This document shows positions 23,859-35,639 of a DNA stretch of 64,000 nt, piece after piece (position 1 is the first letter of the stretch; the number at the start of each line of letters is the position of its first letter). The notes beneath the pieces were generated by a model, which was not told the origin of the DNA, searched no databases, and saw nothing but the letters and a program-made list of their open reading frames with translations. The position numbers and the translations under genes are program-made. The DNA comes from Cryptomeria japonica (taxonomy: Eukaryota; Streptophyta; Pinopsida; Cupressales; Cupressaceae), in the NCBI RefSeq assembly GCF_030272615.1, contig NC_081408.1, positions 608,292,173-608,356,172 of the forward strand, written 5' to 3'.

Positions 23859-25003
23859 TGATGAATACTAAGAGGGGGGTGTGAATTAGTATACCAAAAA
23901 TTACTGAACTCAAACACTTAAACAGTTTAGCAGTATACTGGTATAATAATTTTACTAACAAACCGATTAACACAAATGCAAACCAAACAAAAAATAAGGC
24001 ATTCACCCACAAAAGCACAATCACCATAACATAAGAGATTTTGACGTGGAAACCCAAATGGAGAAAATCACGGTGAGATGAAACTCACAACTAACTATCT
24101 ACATAATAGTAACCAGACTGGTTAAGGTCAGGCCAGTTAAGGTCATACAATGTTCTTCACCAGAATAGATCCTGTTAGGAATCTCAATCTCTATTAGGAG
24201 ATAAGTCTGATTAAAGACTACCTTGTGAGAGGATTTCAGATCCATAGTTGTGAACCACCTTGTTAGATGATTTACAAAGGCTTTTCTAGGCCTACCCAAT
24301 TAAGCGTTTCAAACTTGTCGACGATGTGAGTAATCAACAAGTGAATGATCTAGCAAATAGCACAGTTAGCTTGATTAGATCCGTGATAGCTCATTGCTAA
24401 TGAATTTCAAAATTACTTCAGTCTTCAGTAAATCCACACTCTATAAATGTGCATAGACTTTATCTTCTCTTTTAAGATCGCACATACAAAAACTCATCAA
24501 CCACCAAAAAACCCTAACCAACTCTCTGCTCTAAAACCCTAGACATGATGTCCTTAAAAAGGAATCTGATTTCATGTCAGTCCAATAGGATTACATTGCA
24601 ATTTACTAGGTTCATTGCATCTAGACACATTTTGTAACATAGCACAAAATCACCGTCAAAGTGTCAGTGGATGGTAACTCATCACAGAGTAATACCAGTT
24701 CAAATATTAAATTGATTACTAGTTGACAAAAATGAAGACTGGGAAAATGATAACTCCACTTTAGTTCCTTCGTTCCGCTTGAGATCCTCAAACCTCTTGA
24801 GGTCTTCATACTTCTTTGATCTTCATACTGCTTGAGATCGGTAAACACTTTCTTCAAAATACCGATAGTCTAAAGACTATAATACATAATACCGGTTAGG
24901 AACAAATAGCGGTTGAGCATAACTTATACATACAAAAAGTGACCTCAAGGAAAGTGTGTGTCCATCAATGACAATCACAACATCATTATAAAAAATGCCA
25001 ACA
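23859..25003 (-). repeat. 3' LTR of the pol-less Copia-ended element
   Basis: This 1145-bp copy matches 31500-32685 apart from small indels. The right copy has an extra duplicated GGTTGGTAACTCATCA-type segment, and the left has an extra AGCAGTATACTGGTATAATA. It begins TGATGAATACTAAG and ends GCCAACA. Confidence 0.9.
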
Positions 25004-25020
25004 ATCTCTCCCTTTGGCAT
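25004..25020 (-). other. Polypurine tract of the pol-less element
   Basis: The minus strand reads AATGCCAAAGGGAGAGAT and abuts the LTR start TGTTGGCATTTT. The same AATGCCAAAGGGGGA-type signature precedes the 3' LTRs of the other Copia elements in the window. Confidence 0.8.
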
Positions 25021-26204
25021 TGATGGCAACACTCAGGAAAAATTTTGACATCTAAGTGTTTTACAACAAAAATATGCCATAATCAAAATTACTCCCCCTA
25101 AGCATATACACTATCCCTTTTGTGGAAAATACAATGTATACTACTCCCTTATAGAGATAAACATGAAAGTATACATAACATGCATCAAAATTTTAAATAC
25201 AGAATACTACTCCCCCTTTGCCAACAATGACAAAGTACAGTTGAATAACCACTATTCATATTTCATTTAAAATAATAAGTTTTTATGACAATAAAGAGTG
25301 AAACTTGTCAAAAACTGATTTAAAGTCCTGCATAAATGTCTTCATGGATAAGGACCATGACTCAAGTAATGAGGTAGAAACCTCACTTTCCATTTGCATC
25401 TAGTATACATGTTCTTCCATCGCATCCAAGGTACTCATCTCTTGAGTGACCATTAAGGCATCCGGATTGAGATAGCATTTATGAAGTATGTGCAGTCTTA
25501 GTAGTAGAAATAATTAAAGTTCCTGCAAATCTCGTGTCCAGTTGCTGATCTCTAACTCTATTCTTGCAGTCTGGAGTTGAAACCAGTGAATGGTTTTCCC
25601 ATATGTGGTGAAGGAATCATAGGGCATTTTTAAGGTGCTTATGTATGCCTGCAAGTTAGATTGTAGTTTGTCCTTCTGAGCAAGCACATCATCATAGAAT
25701 AGATGGGGTTGGCACATCTTACTGAGCAGTAGATTCCCCTCATCTAGAGCATCTCTTATGTCTTTCTGTGCTTTCTATAGTTCGGATAAGAGCTAGTTTA
25801 ATTTATTCACCAAGGTAGTGTTCAGAACCTTTTGATTCTTCTTTTGTACATTGGCTTCAACAACATCTTCCAGGAGTTGCACCTAGTCCTCTACAACTGT
25901 GCATAAGAGTTTTAGTTGAGCAGGAGAGGAATCAGTACTTGGGAGATTGGTACCGGAAATCAAACTGGTAAGAGTTTCCACCGCAGTTTGAATAACATCT
26001 TCCTCCTTTTTCCTCCTTAGCACTTCTAGTCGCTCTTGGGAAAGCTTAATGCTTTGTAGCAGCTACAATTCATTTGTAGATTGGAGGTCAATGGGATTGG
26101 TAATGTTAGCCGATCTGGTTTGACTACCAGTTACCTTTGGGGTCTCCACTTGTGTGCTCTTTGGCGCTTCCTCCTTTTCTTTGGCTTTTTTCTTTTCTTC
26201 TTCT

Positions 26205-26645
26205 CCCTTATTTTGCTCCTCTACTTCTTTCTTTCTTTTCTCTTCTTCCTTCTTCCTATCTTCTTCTTTCTGCTTCTCTTCTTTATCCTTCTTCCTCTTC
26301 TCCTCTTCCTGCTTCCTCTTCTCCTCTTCTTTTCTCTTCTCCTCTTCCTATTTATTTTCTTCTTCTTTCCGTTTCTCTTCTTCTTTCTTCTCCTCTTCCT
26401 TCTTCTTCTTCTCCTCTTCCTGTTTCTTCTTGTCCTCTTTCTGCTTCCTCTTCTCCTCTTCTTTTCTCTTCTCCTCTTCCTATTTCTTTTCTTCTTCTTT
26501 TCTCTTCTCCTCTTCCTCTTTTCTCTTTTTCTCCTCTTCTATTTTTTTCCTCTTTTCTTCCTCTTTTCTCTTTTCCTCCTCTTGTTTCTTTTTCTCATTC
26601 TCCTCTTGCTCTCTGTCAGCCTTTTCTTTGTCCTGTTTCTCCTTG
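26205..26645 (-). repeat. Lys/Glu codon-repeat tract (coiled coil)
   Basis: The plus strand is an almost pure CTTCTTCCTCTT-type pyrimidine tract. On the minus strand it encodes a run of Lys, Glu and Arg. Near-identical repeats of about 50-100 bp occur within it. The long plus-strand frames here (26081-26957) are Leu/Ser/Phe-rich shadows of this tract. Confidence 0.85.
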
Positions 26646-28570
26646 TCCATTCTCTCTTTATTAGCTTTTTCCTTTGGTGCATCAAGAGTGACATTTTCAC
26701 TATCCAACGCGTCAACATCAATAGGGTCCATTTTATTAGTGACCTGTTCTCTTTCACTGTTATACACCTCATCTGGTTGTCCAGTTTCCAATTCTTGCTT
26801 AGCCTTCTTGTTGGCTTCGGACACTTGGTGCAACCTCAAAGTAGCTTTGGCATGCGAGTGGGTATCTTTTACTACTTCAGGAACTTTTTCTTTCAATAAT
26901 AGGAGTCTTCTTCTTCTCATGAAGAAGAGGCCTTTATATTTTTCAATAACTTCATAAAGTTCTAAATTAGACACATTAGGAAAATATTGAGCAAATATTT
27001 CCTCTCTTATTTCTTGTTCCTTTTCTATGGCAATGCACCATTTATTGTCTAAAGAATTGTATAAAGAATCCAATGTTAGAGATTTAATTTCTGATGGTAT
27101 CAGTCATGAATACATAAATATTGAATAACTTCCTATTCTACTTCCTCTTTCTCATTGTCATTGAAATCATCAAAATAATCTACTAAATTAGTCAACATTT
27201 TTCTCCTAATATTCTTAATTGTCTTTTGACAATGTGTCAATGGTTTGTAAGAGGAAATATCAATATTTATCGATGCTGATGATGTTAGTTCATTGCTGGT
27301 TGTCTTTGTCTTCTTCCTTGTTTACCTAGTATTCTTAGGTTGTTCTTCAGATTCTATGTCCTATCAGTCCGGTCTATTGCCCTTTGTCTTCTGCTTCCTC
27401 TCAAATACCTTGGCGGGTGCAACTTCTGGTTTCTTCTTTGCCAGTGACCGCTTGGTCACTTTAGGACCTGCTGAAGTAACTGGTGTCGATACAGATGGCA
27501 CTACCTTTCCCTTATTTACTGAAGGTTCTTCAACCGGTGTAACCCTTTCCAGATAGGTGTTAGTTCTCTTCTTCTTAGGATCAAGCGGAAAGGCTAGTAA
27601 GGTAGAAGCATACCCATCTAACATATCATACATTACCTCATATCCCATAGGTTCCACCTTTTCTTTTCTAGGGTCAACTACTTCCATTATACACTCATCT
27701 ACTCTGATGGTGAAGCAAATTCCCTCTTCATACTTATTGACAATATCACCAGATATTCTCACCCTTTGGCTCATCTTGCATCCCAAACCATCAAAGTATT
27801 TGTTCAGGGCTTCAAGATAACCAGTTCCAACTGCTTGAAGACTTTCTCTGATTTGCTTGGTAACCGGTTGGTCAGTAGACCACTGAATATCACTGACTCC
27901 TAAGAAATAGCCTTGGAAGTAGAAGAACAATCTGACCAATAGTTGTCCAAATTTAAATTTTAAGGCATTGTCCTGTTTAATTAACTTTAGGTTCACCAGA
28001 AGTTGCCTTTACATACAGGTGCATAAATCAAATGAGGCATCTTCCATGATCATCTTGTAGGTGACATTTACTGCTACAACAGAGATAGAGTTAATTATGC
28101 TAGCATAGAATGTCTACTAACCTATCACCATGCAGGCATATTTGACCAAATCATCCTTGATGGTATTGATGGTCATTCCCTCTTGGTCACTCACAGAACT
28201 GGTGAGCTTGGTCATTTCGGTCTTGATGACCTTCCTTAGGGATGGCACTTCTCCAATGTTAGAGAAACTGGTGACATCATGAATCACTTCCGGTGTGATG
28301 TCATGTGTCCACTCTAAATACATTTTGTCACCATGCACTTTTCTTAGAATGATGTGGATGTGATCATCTGTAAATTCTTCAAGGAAATAGACTACATTGT
28401 GAAGCTTCTTTTCCAAGATGGTGTATTATGATTTTATCTTCTTGTCCTTCCCACAAAATAATCTTAACTGAGAATGGATCACTAGAGATCCTAGGTCTTC
28501 AATTTTACAGTCAATATAATCTAAAATACCTTCCTCAACTATAACACCAGTGGGTATTTGGGATAGGGCG

Positions 28571-29641
28571 TGTGAGGCCCTACCCCAACTCAGTTTGACA
28601 TTTTCAGTTATTTGCATATTGAGACTATTATGGATGCTTTATTTTATGCTTTATGGATTTAGAAACTATATGATTTCCATGATTTGGATCACATTGACAT
28701 ATGATGATGCTCTATTTTACGCTTGATGATTATGAAACTTTATATGTTGCTAGAATAGAATTATTTTGAAATGGTGAATGTCATTATTGGAATTGCAGGA
28801 CTTCATTTTGATGATAGAAAAATGATGCTTATTTTATGAATGGTTCAATTTTGAGAATTACGTTAATTGCTTATGTGAAATCGAATTTAATTGAAAGAGA
28901 TATTGAATTATTGTTGCCAATGTATGAAGTGTTTGATGTGCAATGAAATCCATGTATTTGATTATGTATAATTGTGACTATTTGGAATTACTAATGTGTT
29001 AATTGAGATGCACAAGAAAATTATCCATGTGACCATGGAATTTATATGGAGAACCAAACCTAGACCAATGTATGTTTGTTAAGCCGGGAGTTGTCTATTT
29101 GGAGAGACAACACCCCATTTGTAACGTATTTTATTTGTGAAGTGTATGATGCTTGAGTTTTAAAATTAACTTTTATGTATATGTGTAATCCTACAAGAGA
29201 CAAATTCCATTTGTGATTTTTATATTGTATTTTTATTGTGTCACTTGACACATGTGCTGATTAGTGTCATTGATTTTGACTTGTCTCTTGGAGGGAGTTT
29301 TGTTTCTACCAAAGCCATTCAAAAACATGAGTTTGGTCCCAAATTTGCCTTGGGTAGGGAGTCTTGGGAGTGGTCAACTCAAGTTTGACCCATAGGTAAA
29401 CTTCAGTTGGGTTTCTAAAGGGTTAAATGGACTCCTAGGGTCAGTTTCAAGGCTTTTGGAGAAATATTAGCTCGTTGATGGCTTAGTTAACTTTATCCCT
29501 AAATTGAATTTAATTACCTGGATTACACAAATGTAGTTAAGACCAAACTAAATGCATTATTTTAATTAAGTAAGTCGTTATTAAGTCCAATATTTAAAAA
29601 AAAAAAAAAATTATTCCGTTTGTGCCCAAAAGTTTGGGCAT
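28571..29641. mobile_element. 1.07-kb unclassified insertion with 9-bp target duplication
   Basis: The word GATAGGGCG occurs at 28562-28570 and 29642-29650. Removing the 1071 bp between plus one copy restores the surrounding minus-strand frame in phase. The left end TGTGAGGCCCTACCCC resembles the start of the long Gypsy LTR at 653 (TGTAGTACCCCTGCCC); the right end is AAAGTTTGGGCAT. A run of 15 A lies at about 29596-29610. No terminal inverted repeat and no coding frame were seen. A 9-bp duplication suggests a Mutator-like mechanism, but TG...CA-like ends suggest an LTR, so the class is unresolved. Confidence 0.7.
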
Positions 29642-30249
29642 GATAGGGCGTTATATTTTTCGTTCCGTTGGATGAAATCTACTAAATCAACGGGTGTACT
29701 AGAACTAGAGTGCGATGCAGAAGCCATGATAAATAGAGAAACTCAAAAAATACCTTCGTAAGTCAAGATTTAGGCCTTGTAAATTCCACTTTGCCACACA
29801 CTACTTCAATTGTTGGATTACTGCTTTGAGTTCTACACTTGACCGAATGATATCATCTTTTGATTCTTCTTCGAGGTTTTGAAATCTCTCTGAATTGCAA
29901 GATAATTCACCTTTTGTCACTCTACACTTGAAAACTTCTTTGCTCACAAATTGATAAGTGAAAATGAAATGAAAATTCCTTTTAAACGAATTCTTCACCT
30001 ACCATAATAAATGCTCCACCATTAGGGTGTAAACCCTAATTTACCTTTTACTATATCCAATCTTCTGCCAATTGACAGGTATCACATACCGATTAAGGTC
30101 TTTTACCGATGTAAACCGGGGGTTCGAAACATTTTACTGATTTGTTTCCCCCTAAGCTTTTATGTATCTTAGTTTGCCGGTTCAAAGATTTCCACACTAG
30201 GTGCAGAAACCGATTCTTCTTGAGACACTTCTTGTGGCTTCTTTTTCCA

Positions 30250-31490
30250 GGTTTTCTTCATATCCACTTAAATAGTTTCAACATCAATCTTTCCTTCTAG
30301 AGTGACTGGTATATCATCCGATACATTCTTTCTCATTCTACAAAATCTTGCTATATGACCCAGTTTGTTGCAATGATAGCAAACCATTCCAGCTACTCTC
30401 CAAGGTCCTTTATTCATGTTTCCATTATTCCTTCTGCATGTTGTAGCAATGTGACCATTATCATGATAGATCAAATAGGTTTCTCTCCATCTGGTTGCTG
30501 CTTAATAGCCACCACTTCCTGACTGATGATTATAGGTACTAAATCGGTTTAGATTCTGATTCACAGAGGATTGAGGAAAAACTCCTTGATTCCTTTGAGG
30601 ATACCTTCTAGTGTTGTGCATGACAGACCTACATTCAAATTCTCTATGCCCAAACTTGTTGCATGCATAGCAATTTCCATTGAATCTATTGGATCTAGGC
30701 TTATTGTTTATAAAGTAGGGAAAATTATTGTAAGCCTTACTTCTACATACATTGGCAGTGTGTCCTTCCTTGAGACAATTAAAGCAAATAGGTTTGAACT
30801 TTTGTTTACCTTTATCCTTTGATGTCGGTTTCTTTTTTGATGCTACATCTTTTTCTCCAGAGGTCTCACCTTCTTCATATTCAAAGAAACCAAGTCCATT
30901 AGTATTCTTTACCAGTTTAGTTGATTCAAGCTTTTTCTCTAACTTAGCAGCACTCTGATTGAATTTGGCAAGTATCTCCTTTGATTCAGTGAGTTCCTTG
31001 GTAATAGAAGCATTGGACTCCTTTAAGGTTGCATTCTCAAAAATAGCCATGTTTAGTTCACCTTGCATTTCCTATTTTTACACTTTACTCTCTTGGAGAT
31101 GAGCGGTAAGTGTACTGATTTCTTGCTTCAATTTGGAGATCTTATGATCTTTGTCTTTTACCAGATCTTCAGCTTTTCTTCGGTTCTCAAGCTCTTGACA
31201 CATCCTGATAGTCAATCCTTCAAGTTCCTTTCTTAGGTTGGCATTAGACTCATTCAGTTTTTCAACTTCTTCAACTAGGGCTTCCATGTCCACATTATCA
31301 GAGGAACTATTTTAAGTTAGTTCCATCAGCTTCTCAGCATGCTCTCTTCTTTTTGCTAGAGAGGCGTTATACTTGACTTTGAGTTCATCATAGGCTTTCT
31401 CAATCTAAGTGAGCCAATGAGTAAGTTCCCTCATAGTATATTCCCCCATATCTCTTTCCAAGTGGTTAAACTTATAGAAAGGTTGGCTCT
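30250..31490 (-). pseudogene. Gag C-terminal part with coiled coil and zinc knuckles
   Basis: The frame begins just after the primer site. It shows a long heptad-rich coiled coil (31430-30900, with LVEEVEKLNESNANLRKELEG), followed by CCHC zinc knuckles: CFNCLKEGHTANVC (about 30790-30748), CYACNKFGHREFEC (about 30670-30629), a degenerate YHDNGHIATTC (about 30470-30436) and CYHCNKLGHIARFC (about 30385-30344). Such knuckles bind retrotransposon RNA. The N-terminal capsid (UBN2-type) domain normal for Copia gag is absent. Stops at 31388, 31311, 31076 and 30502 break it. It is probably a trimmed gag whose remaining role would have been RNA binding. Confidence 0.75.
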
Positions 31491-31499
31491 GATCCCAAT
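31482..31499 (-). other. Primer-binding site of the pol-less element
   Basis: The minus strand reads ATTGGGATCAGAGCCAAC directly after the LTR end. It differs by one base from the initiator-tRNA-Met site TGGTATCAGAGCC. Confidence 0.8.
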
Positions 31500-32685
31500 T
31501 GATGAATACTAAGAGGGGGGGGTGAATTAGTATACCAAAAATTACTGAACTCAAACACTTAAACAGTTTTACTAACAAGCCGGTTAACACAAATGCAAAC
31601 CAAACAACAAATAAGGCATTCACCCACATAAGCACAATCACCATAACACAAGAGAGTTTGAATTGGAAACCCAAAGGGGAAAAACCACGGTGAGATGAAA
31701 CTCACAAGTAACTATCTACAGAATAGTAACTAGACCAGTTAAGGTCATACAATTTTCTTCACTAGAATAGATCTTGTTAGGAATCTCAATCTCTGTTAGG
31801 AGATAAGTTCGATTAAAGACTACCTTGTGAGAGGATTTTAGATCCATAGTTGTGAACCACCTTGTTAGAGGATTTACAAAGGATTTTCTGAGCCTACCCG
31901 ATTACGGGTTTCAAACTTGTCAAAGATGTGAGTAATCAACAAGTGAATGATCTAGCAAATATCACAGTCAGCTTGATTAGATCCATGATAGCTCATTGCT
32001 AATGCATTTCAGAATTACTTCAGTCTTCAGTAAATCCACACTCTGTTACTGTGCATAGACTTGATCTTTTCTTTTAAGATCATACATACAAAAACTCATC
32101 AACCACCAAAAAACCCTAACCAACTCTCTACTCTAAAACTCTAGACATGATGTCCTTACAAAGGAATCTGATTTCATGTCAGTCCAATAGGATTACATTG
32201 CAAGTTCCTAGTTTCATTGCATCTAGACACATTTGGTAACATGACACAAAATTACCATCAAGGTGTCGGTGGATGGTAACTAATCACAAAAATATTGGTT
32301 GGTAACTCATCACAGAGTATTACTAGTTCATACAACTTTATTGATTACTGGTTGGTAACTCATCATAGAGTAATACCAGTTCAAATATTAAACCAATTAC
32401 CAGTTGACAAAAATGAAGATTGGGAAAATGATAATTGCCCCTTTAGTTCCTTCATTCTGCTTGAGATCCTTAAACTGCTTAAGGTCTTCATACCACTTGG
32501 GTCTTCATACTGCTTGAGATCGGCAAACACTTTCTGCAAAACACCAATAGTCTAAAGACTATAATACATAATACCGGTTTGGAATAAATATCGGTTGAGC
32601 ATAACTTTTACATACAAAAAGTGATCTCAAGGTAAGTGTGTGTCCATCAATGACAATCACAACATCATTATAAAAAATGCCAACA
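31500..32685 (-). repeat. 5' LTR of the pol-less Copia-ended element
   Basis: This 1186-bp partner of 23859-25003 starts TGATGAATACTAAGAGGGG and ends AATGCCAACA, directly before the duplicated TTTTG. Confidence 0.9.
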
Positions 32686-32690
32686 TTTTG

Positions 32691-33500
32691 TGTCTTTGTG
32701 CAACAAGTTTGAAAATGGATGGCATTTATCTAAAAGCTACGAGATGAAGCACCTAATAGATTGGATTTTCCCTTGAAGGCTGCGCAGTTGTCTAAAGGTA
32801 TTTGGGAGAGGCATTTCCATGATGGATTTCACCTTTGTAGGATCAACCTTGATGCCTCTATGGGAAACAATGAAGCCTAGCAGTTTTCCCAATGTGACAC
32901 CAAAGACACACTTCTTAGGATTGAGGTTTAGTTTGTATTTTTCCAATCTTTCAAAGATCTGCCTTAAGATAGGGATGTTCCCATGTCTTGTCTTTAATTT
33001 TTATAGAAGATTGTCTACATAGGCCTCCTTGATTTTGTGCAAGAGGTCATGAGAAATTATTGTCATTGCACATTGATATGTAGCTCTGATATTTTTGAGA
33101 CCAAAATGCATGACCCGGTAACAAAAAGTCAGCCATGGTGTTGTGAATGCAGTTTTGTGTTGATCTTCCTCCGCGATCCTGATATGATTATATACAGAAA
33201 ATCCATCCATAAGTGATAGCATTTAATGTCCTACTGTGAGATGTACAATCATGTATATGTTGGGGAGTGGGAAATCATCCTTAGGGAAAGCCTTGTTTAG
33301 ATCTCAAAAATCAGTACACATGCGGATTCCCCTAGTGGGCTTGCTGATCTACACTTTTTGAAGTTCTACCTTAATCAGGAGTGCAATGTGTGGGTGTATC
33401 TTGGGCAACTTCTTCTTTATTGGTTTTTCATGTGAACATACAACAAGATTGTGAACTACCAAGTCAGGAACTAGGCATGGCATGTCAACATATGACTAGG
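32691..33500 (-). pseudogene. Tat-type Gypsy reverse transcriptase (broken)
   Basis: On the minus strand the RT blocks appear in order: HPHIALLIKVELQKV (about 33400), then RMCTDF and DLNKAFPKDDFPLPNI (about 33320-33270), MLSLMDGFSVYNHI (33222), TAFTTPWLTFCYRVMHFGLKN, the catalytic box as AYVDN where YVDD is expected (about 33016), and KCVFGVTLGKLLGFIVSHRG (about 32900). It runs to LLHKDTK, where the TTTTG duplication and the pol-less element begin. A block of residues between the LQKV and ISKP segments is missing, so part of the fingers region is deleted. With the Asp loss and the stops, it is inactive. Confidence 0.85.
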
Positions 33501-35310
33501 AGAAATTGATCTTTATTTCTGTGAGGAAAGTGATGAAGTCCTGTCTCTCTTGATCCATGAGGGACTTGGCAATGAGCATGTTCCTTGGAGTGTCTTTTGT
33601 GCCCATATTGATACTATTTGTTTCCTCTATTAACAAGTTTGATATATCCCATGGAAGAGGACCAATGGTAGGGAGGTTAAGTCCCTCATCCTCAAGTGCC
33701 TTTTCAAAGTTTTCACTTTCGGATACGCCCTTTGTTTTTACTTTTTCTTCATCCAAAGGTGCCTTAGAGAGGTTTTCACCTAAGGAATCATGGTTTTTCT
33801 TTTTATTATCTTTTTTGTGACTAAGGGCATTTACCTAACTACCAAAGTATCCATTTTCATGCAATTGAATCTTGTGCACTTTGTTGCAGTCTTCCAAATT
33901 ACGCATAGTTGGGAAAGTTATGACAGAATTATCATCAGCACAAATGTCTAAAGTCAGTTTGTCTCATTGGCCCCAGTCTATAAGTTTGGGAAGGAAAAGT
34001 TGTAGCTCATGCAGAATGGGATGGGTTATGAGAGTGATGGTGTTGATGTGGGTGTCAAAGAAGATGTCATCTTCATATTCAAAAGGCATTTCATGGAACT
34101 CCTCTTCATCAGAGTCTTTGACATCCAAAGAAGGACTTGAAGGGGCACCAATGATAGCGATCTTGGGCACTGGAGTGTACCCCAAGCCCTTATTATAATT
34201 GTATGAGATAGGGTTTATTGATGCTTTTATTCCTTTCTCTCTGATCCTAGGACATGTCCTTTGTAACCAATATTTTCTACTATAGCTGATGTTTTTGGAT
34301 ACATTTTCTTAGGTTTTTTTTTCTGGATCCTCATCTTCTTCTTGGTACAACCATGAAGAAACATTTGACTCAAGACTCTCCTCGTCAAGTGGACCTCATT
34401 GCTGGAAGGTGGTATGCTTACATTGTATAACAAGTTTTCGCTCCTTTTTTATTTCTTTGGGCTTGCCAAATGAATTAGGAGACAAAGGGAGATTTCCTAT
34501 TAATAAGACATCCTCAAGTTTATATTCTCCACAACTGTTGTCTAGGATCTTGATTTTGGGTTTTGCTTGAGATGAGGTGGAGGAAAAATTTGATGCATCA
34601 GATGGAGGAGTGGGGGCGGGTCTATTTAACGGGCAATGATATGGATGCTTCCCTTCTAAAATCTTGCAATACTAAAAGGGTTGTGGATCACCTTTGATAG
34701 TGATCTCTCTTCCATTGAAGGGGAATTTCATACATTGATGATAAGTGGAAGGGATAACCTAAAGGGAATGAATCCATGGTCATCCAAGGAGTATGTTATA
34801 AGGGAGATCAAGATCTAGGCCTTGGCAAGGGGTCTCAATTGTAATAGTGCCCACTTGAAGAGGCAAGGTGATCATGCCTTTAGAAACTCTTTCTCCATCA
34901 TCATATGTTTTTATTGTGATTCTTCTTGATGTATCTACCAGGTCCTTATAAAGACCCAATTATTTTATTAACTTATATGTACATAAATTGAGTCTAAATC
35001 CACCATCTATGAAGATACATTTAACCTTGTGCTTCTAGATGAGGGCTTCAATGTGCAAAGGTTTATTATGGTCGTCATCTATAGGAGCATCATTGGAAGT
35101 GAACACAAGGTGTTGCTGGGCGGCAAGGTTTCCTATGAGAGCTTGGAATTGTGTAGCATTGATATTATTGGGAACGCGAGACTCAAGGAGGGCTTGTTCC
35201 AAAATTTCCTTGTGGATAGGGGAAGTTTTGAAAAGTTCTAGGATGGATATCTGCACGAGGGTCTTTCCAAGATGATCAAGGAGATCATATCGATGGGTGC
35301 AAGACATGGG
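33501..35310 (-). pseudogene. Tat-type Gypsy protease region and linker (broken)
   Basis: A protease-like segment lies at about 35040-34700: KCIFIDGGFRLNLCTYKL, with ID-G-G at the active-site position, followed further on by LLG-PWIHSL, the conserved downstream block of this protease family. After it comes a long acidic linker (34185-33964, with SDEEEFHEMPFEYEDD) and a further segment up to the RT (33756-33496). Stops are scattered through it. The arrangement gag-protease-linker-RT matches the neighbouring Tat-type domains. The intact gag-protease element at 43357-46710 has the same protease layout. Confidence 0.7.
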
Positions 35311-35639
35311 GGGAGGATTTGGTGGGGGAGGGCTCCTTGGATAGTTACTCTCCCATGATGGGTATTTACATTACAGTCATTTCAAGAAGAGGGAGGTGTG
35401 GCACCTAATGACTATCTTGGAGGGATTAGGTCAAATTTTTGACTGGGATGGAGCAGGACCACCTTGGATAATGATCCTGGGTCTATTTTGGGGTGGGGAA
35501 TGGTTAGCTCTTTGTATAGTTATGACATTAACATGAGTATTTGCAGGCTTAATGCAACCTACTAAGTTGTTGAAACTTTTTATGTGGTTGGTATGATCAT
35601 AGTTCACAACATTAGATGACGAGCCTTTACCTTTATCAT

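Larger units (their letters stand above)
25514..29727 (-). pseudogene. Long reading frame of unknown function in the pol-less element
   Basis: The likely start is the ATG at 29725-29727 (MASASHSSSSTPVDL). With the 1.07-kb insertion and one 9-bp duplicate removed, the frame reads through in phase: FIQRNEKYNAL joins SQIPTGVIVEEGILDYIDCK. It continues through 28617-28117 and, past in-frame TAG codons, to 27996-27364. After one frameshift it continues at 27073-26480 and 25717-25514. It would encode roughly 1,000 residues. The middle (plus positions about 26210-26640) is an extreme Lys/Glu-rich coiled coil (repeats like EEEKRKEEEKRKK). No reverse transcriptase, integrase, protease or transmembrane motif was seen. 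I do not recognise the family. A plant-transposon-associated or envelope-position protein is conceivable but unsupported. Confidence 0.6.
23859..32685 (-). mobile_element. Copia-ended non-autonomous retrotransposon without pol
   Basis: LTRs at 23859-25003 and 31500-32685 start TGATGAATACTAAGAGGGG and end AATGCCAACA on the plus strand. The 5-bp duplication TTTTG flanks the unit (23854-23858 and 32686-32690). On the minus strand the primer site TGGGATCAGAGCCAAC lies just inside the right LTR, and the polypurine tract CCAAAGGGAGAGAT just inside the left one. The 6.5-kb interior holds only a zinc-knuckle gag fragment and a long unidentified reading frame. I found no protease, integrase, RT or RNase H. 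It sits between the RT and RNase H of a Tat-type Gypsy pol. Its LTRs share the G-run/GTGAAT signature with the true Copia elements here, so it probably depends on a Copia partner. Confidence 0.88.

Noticed and set aside
26081-26957. Three long overlapping plus-strand frames rich in Leu, Phe and Ser
   Set aside because: They are the complement of the Lys/Glu coiled-coil tract; all frames of a pyrimidine-rich repeat stay open.
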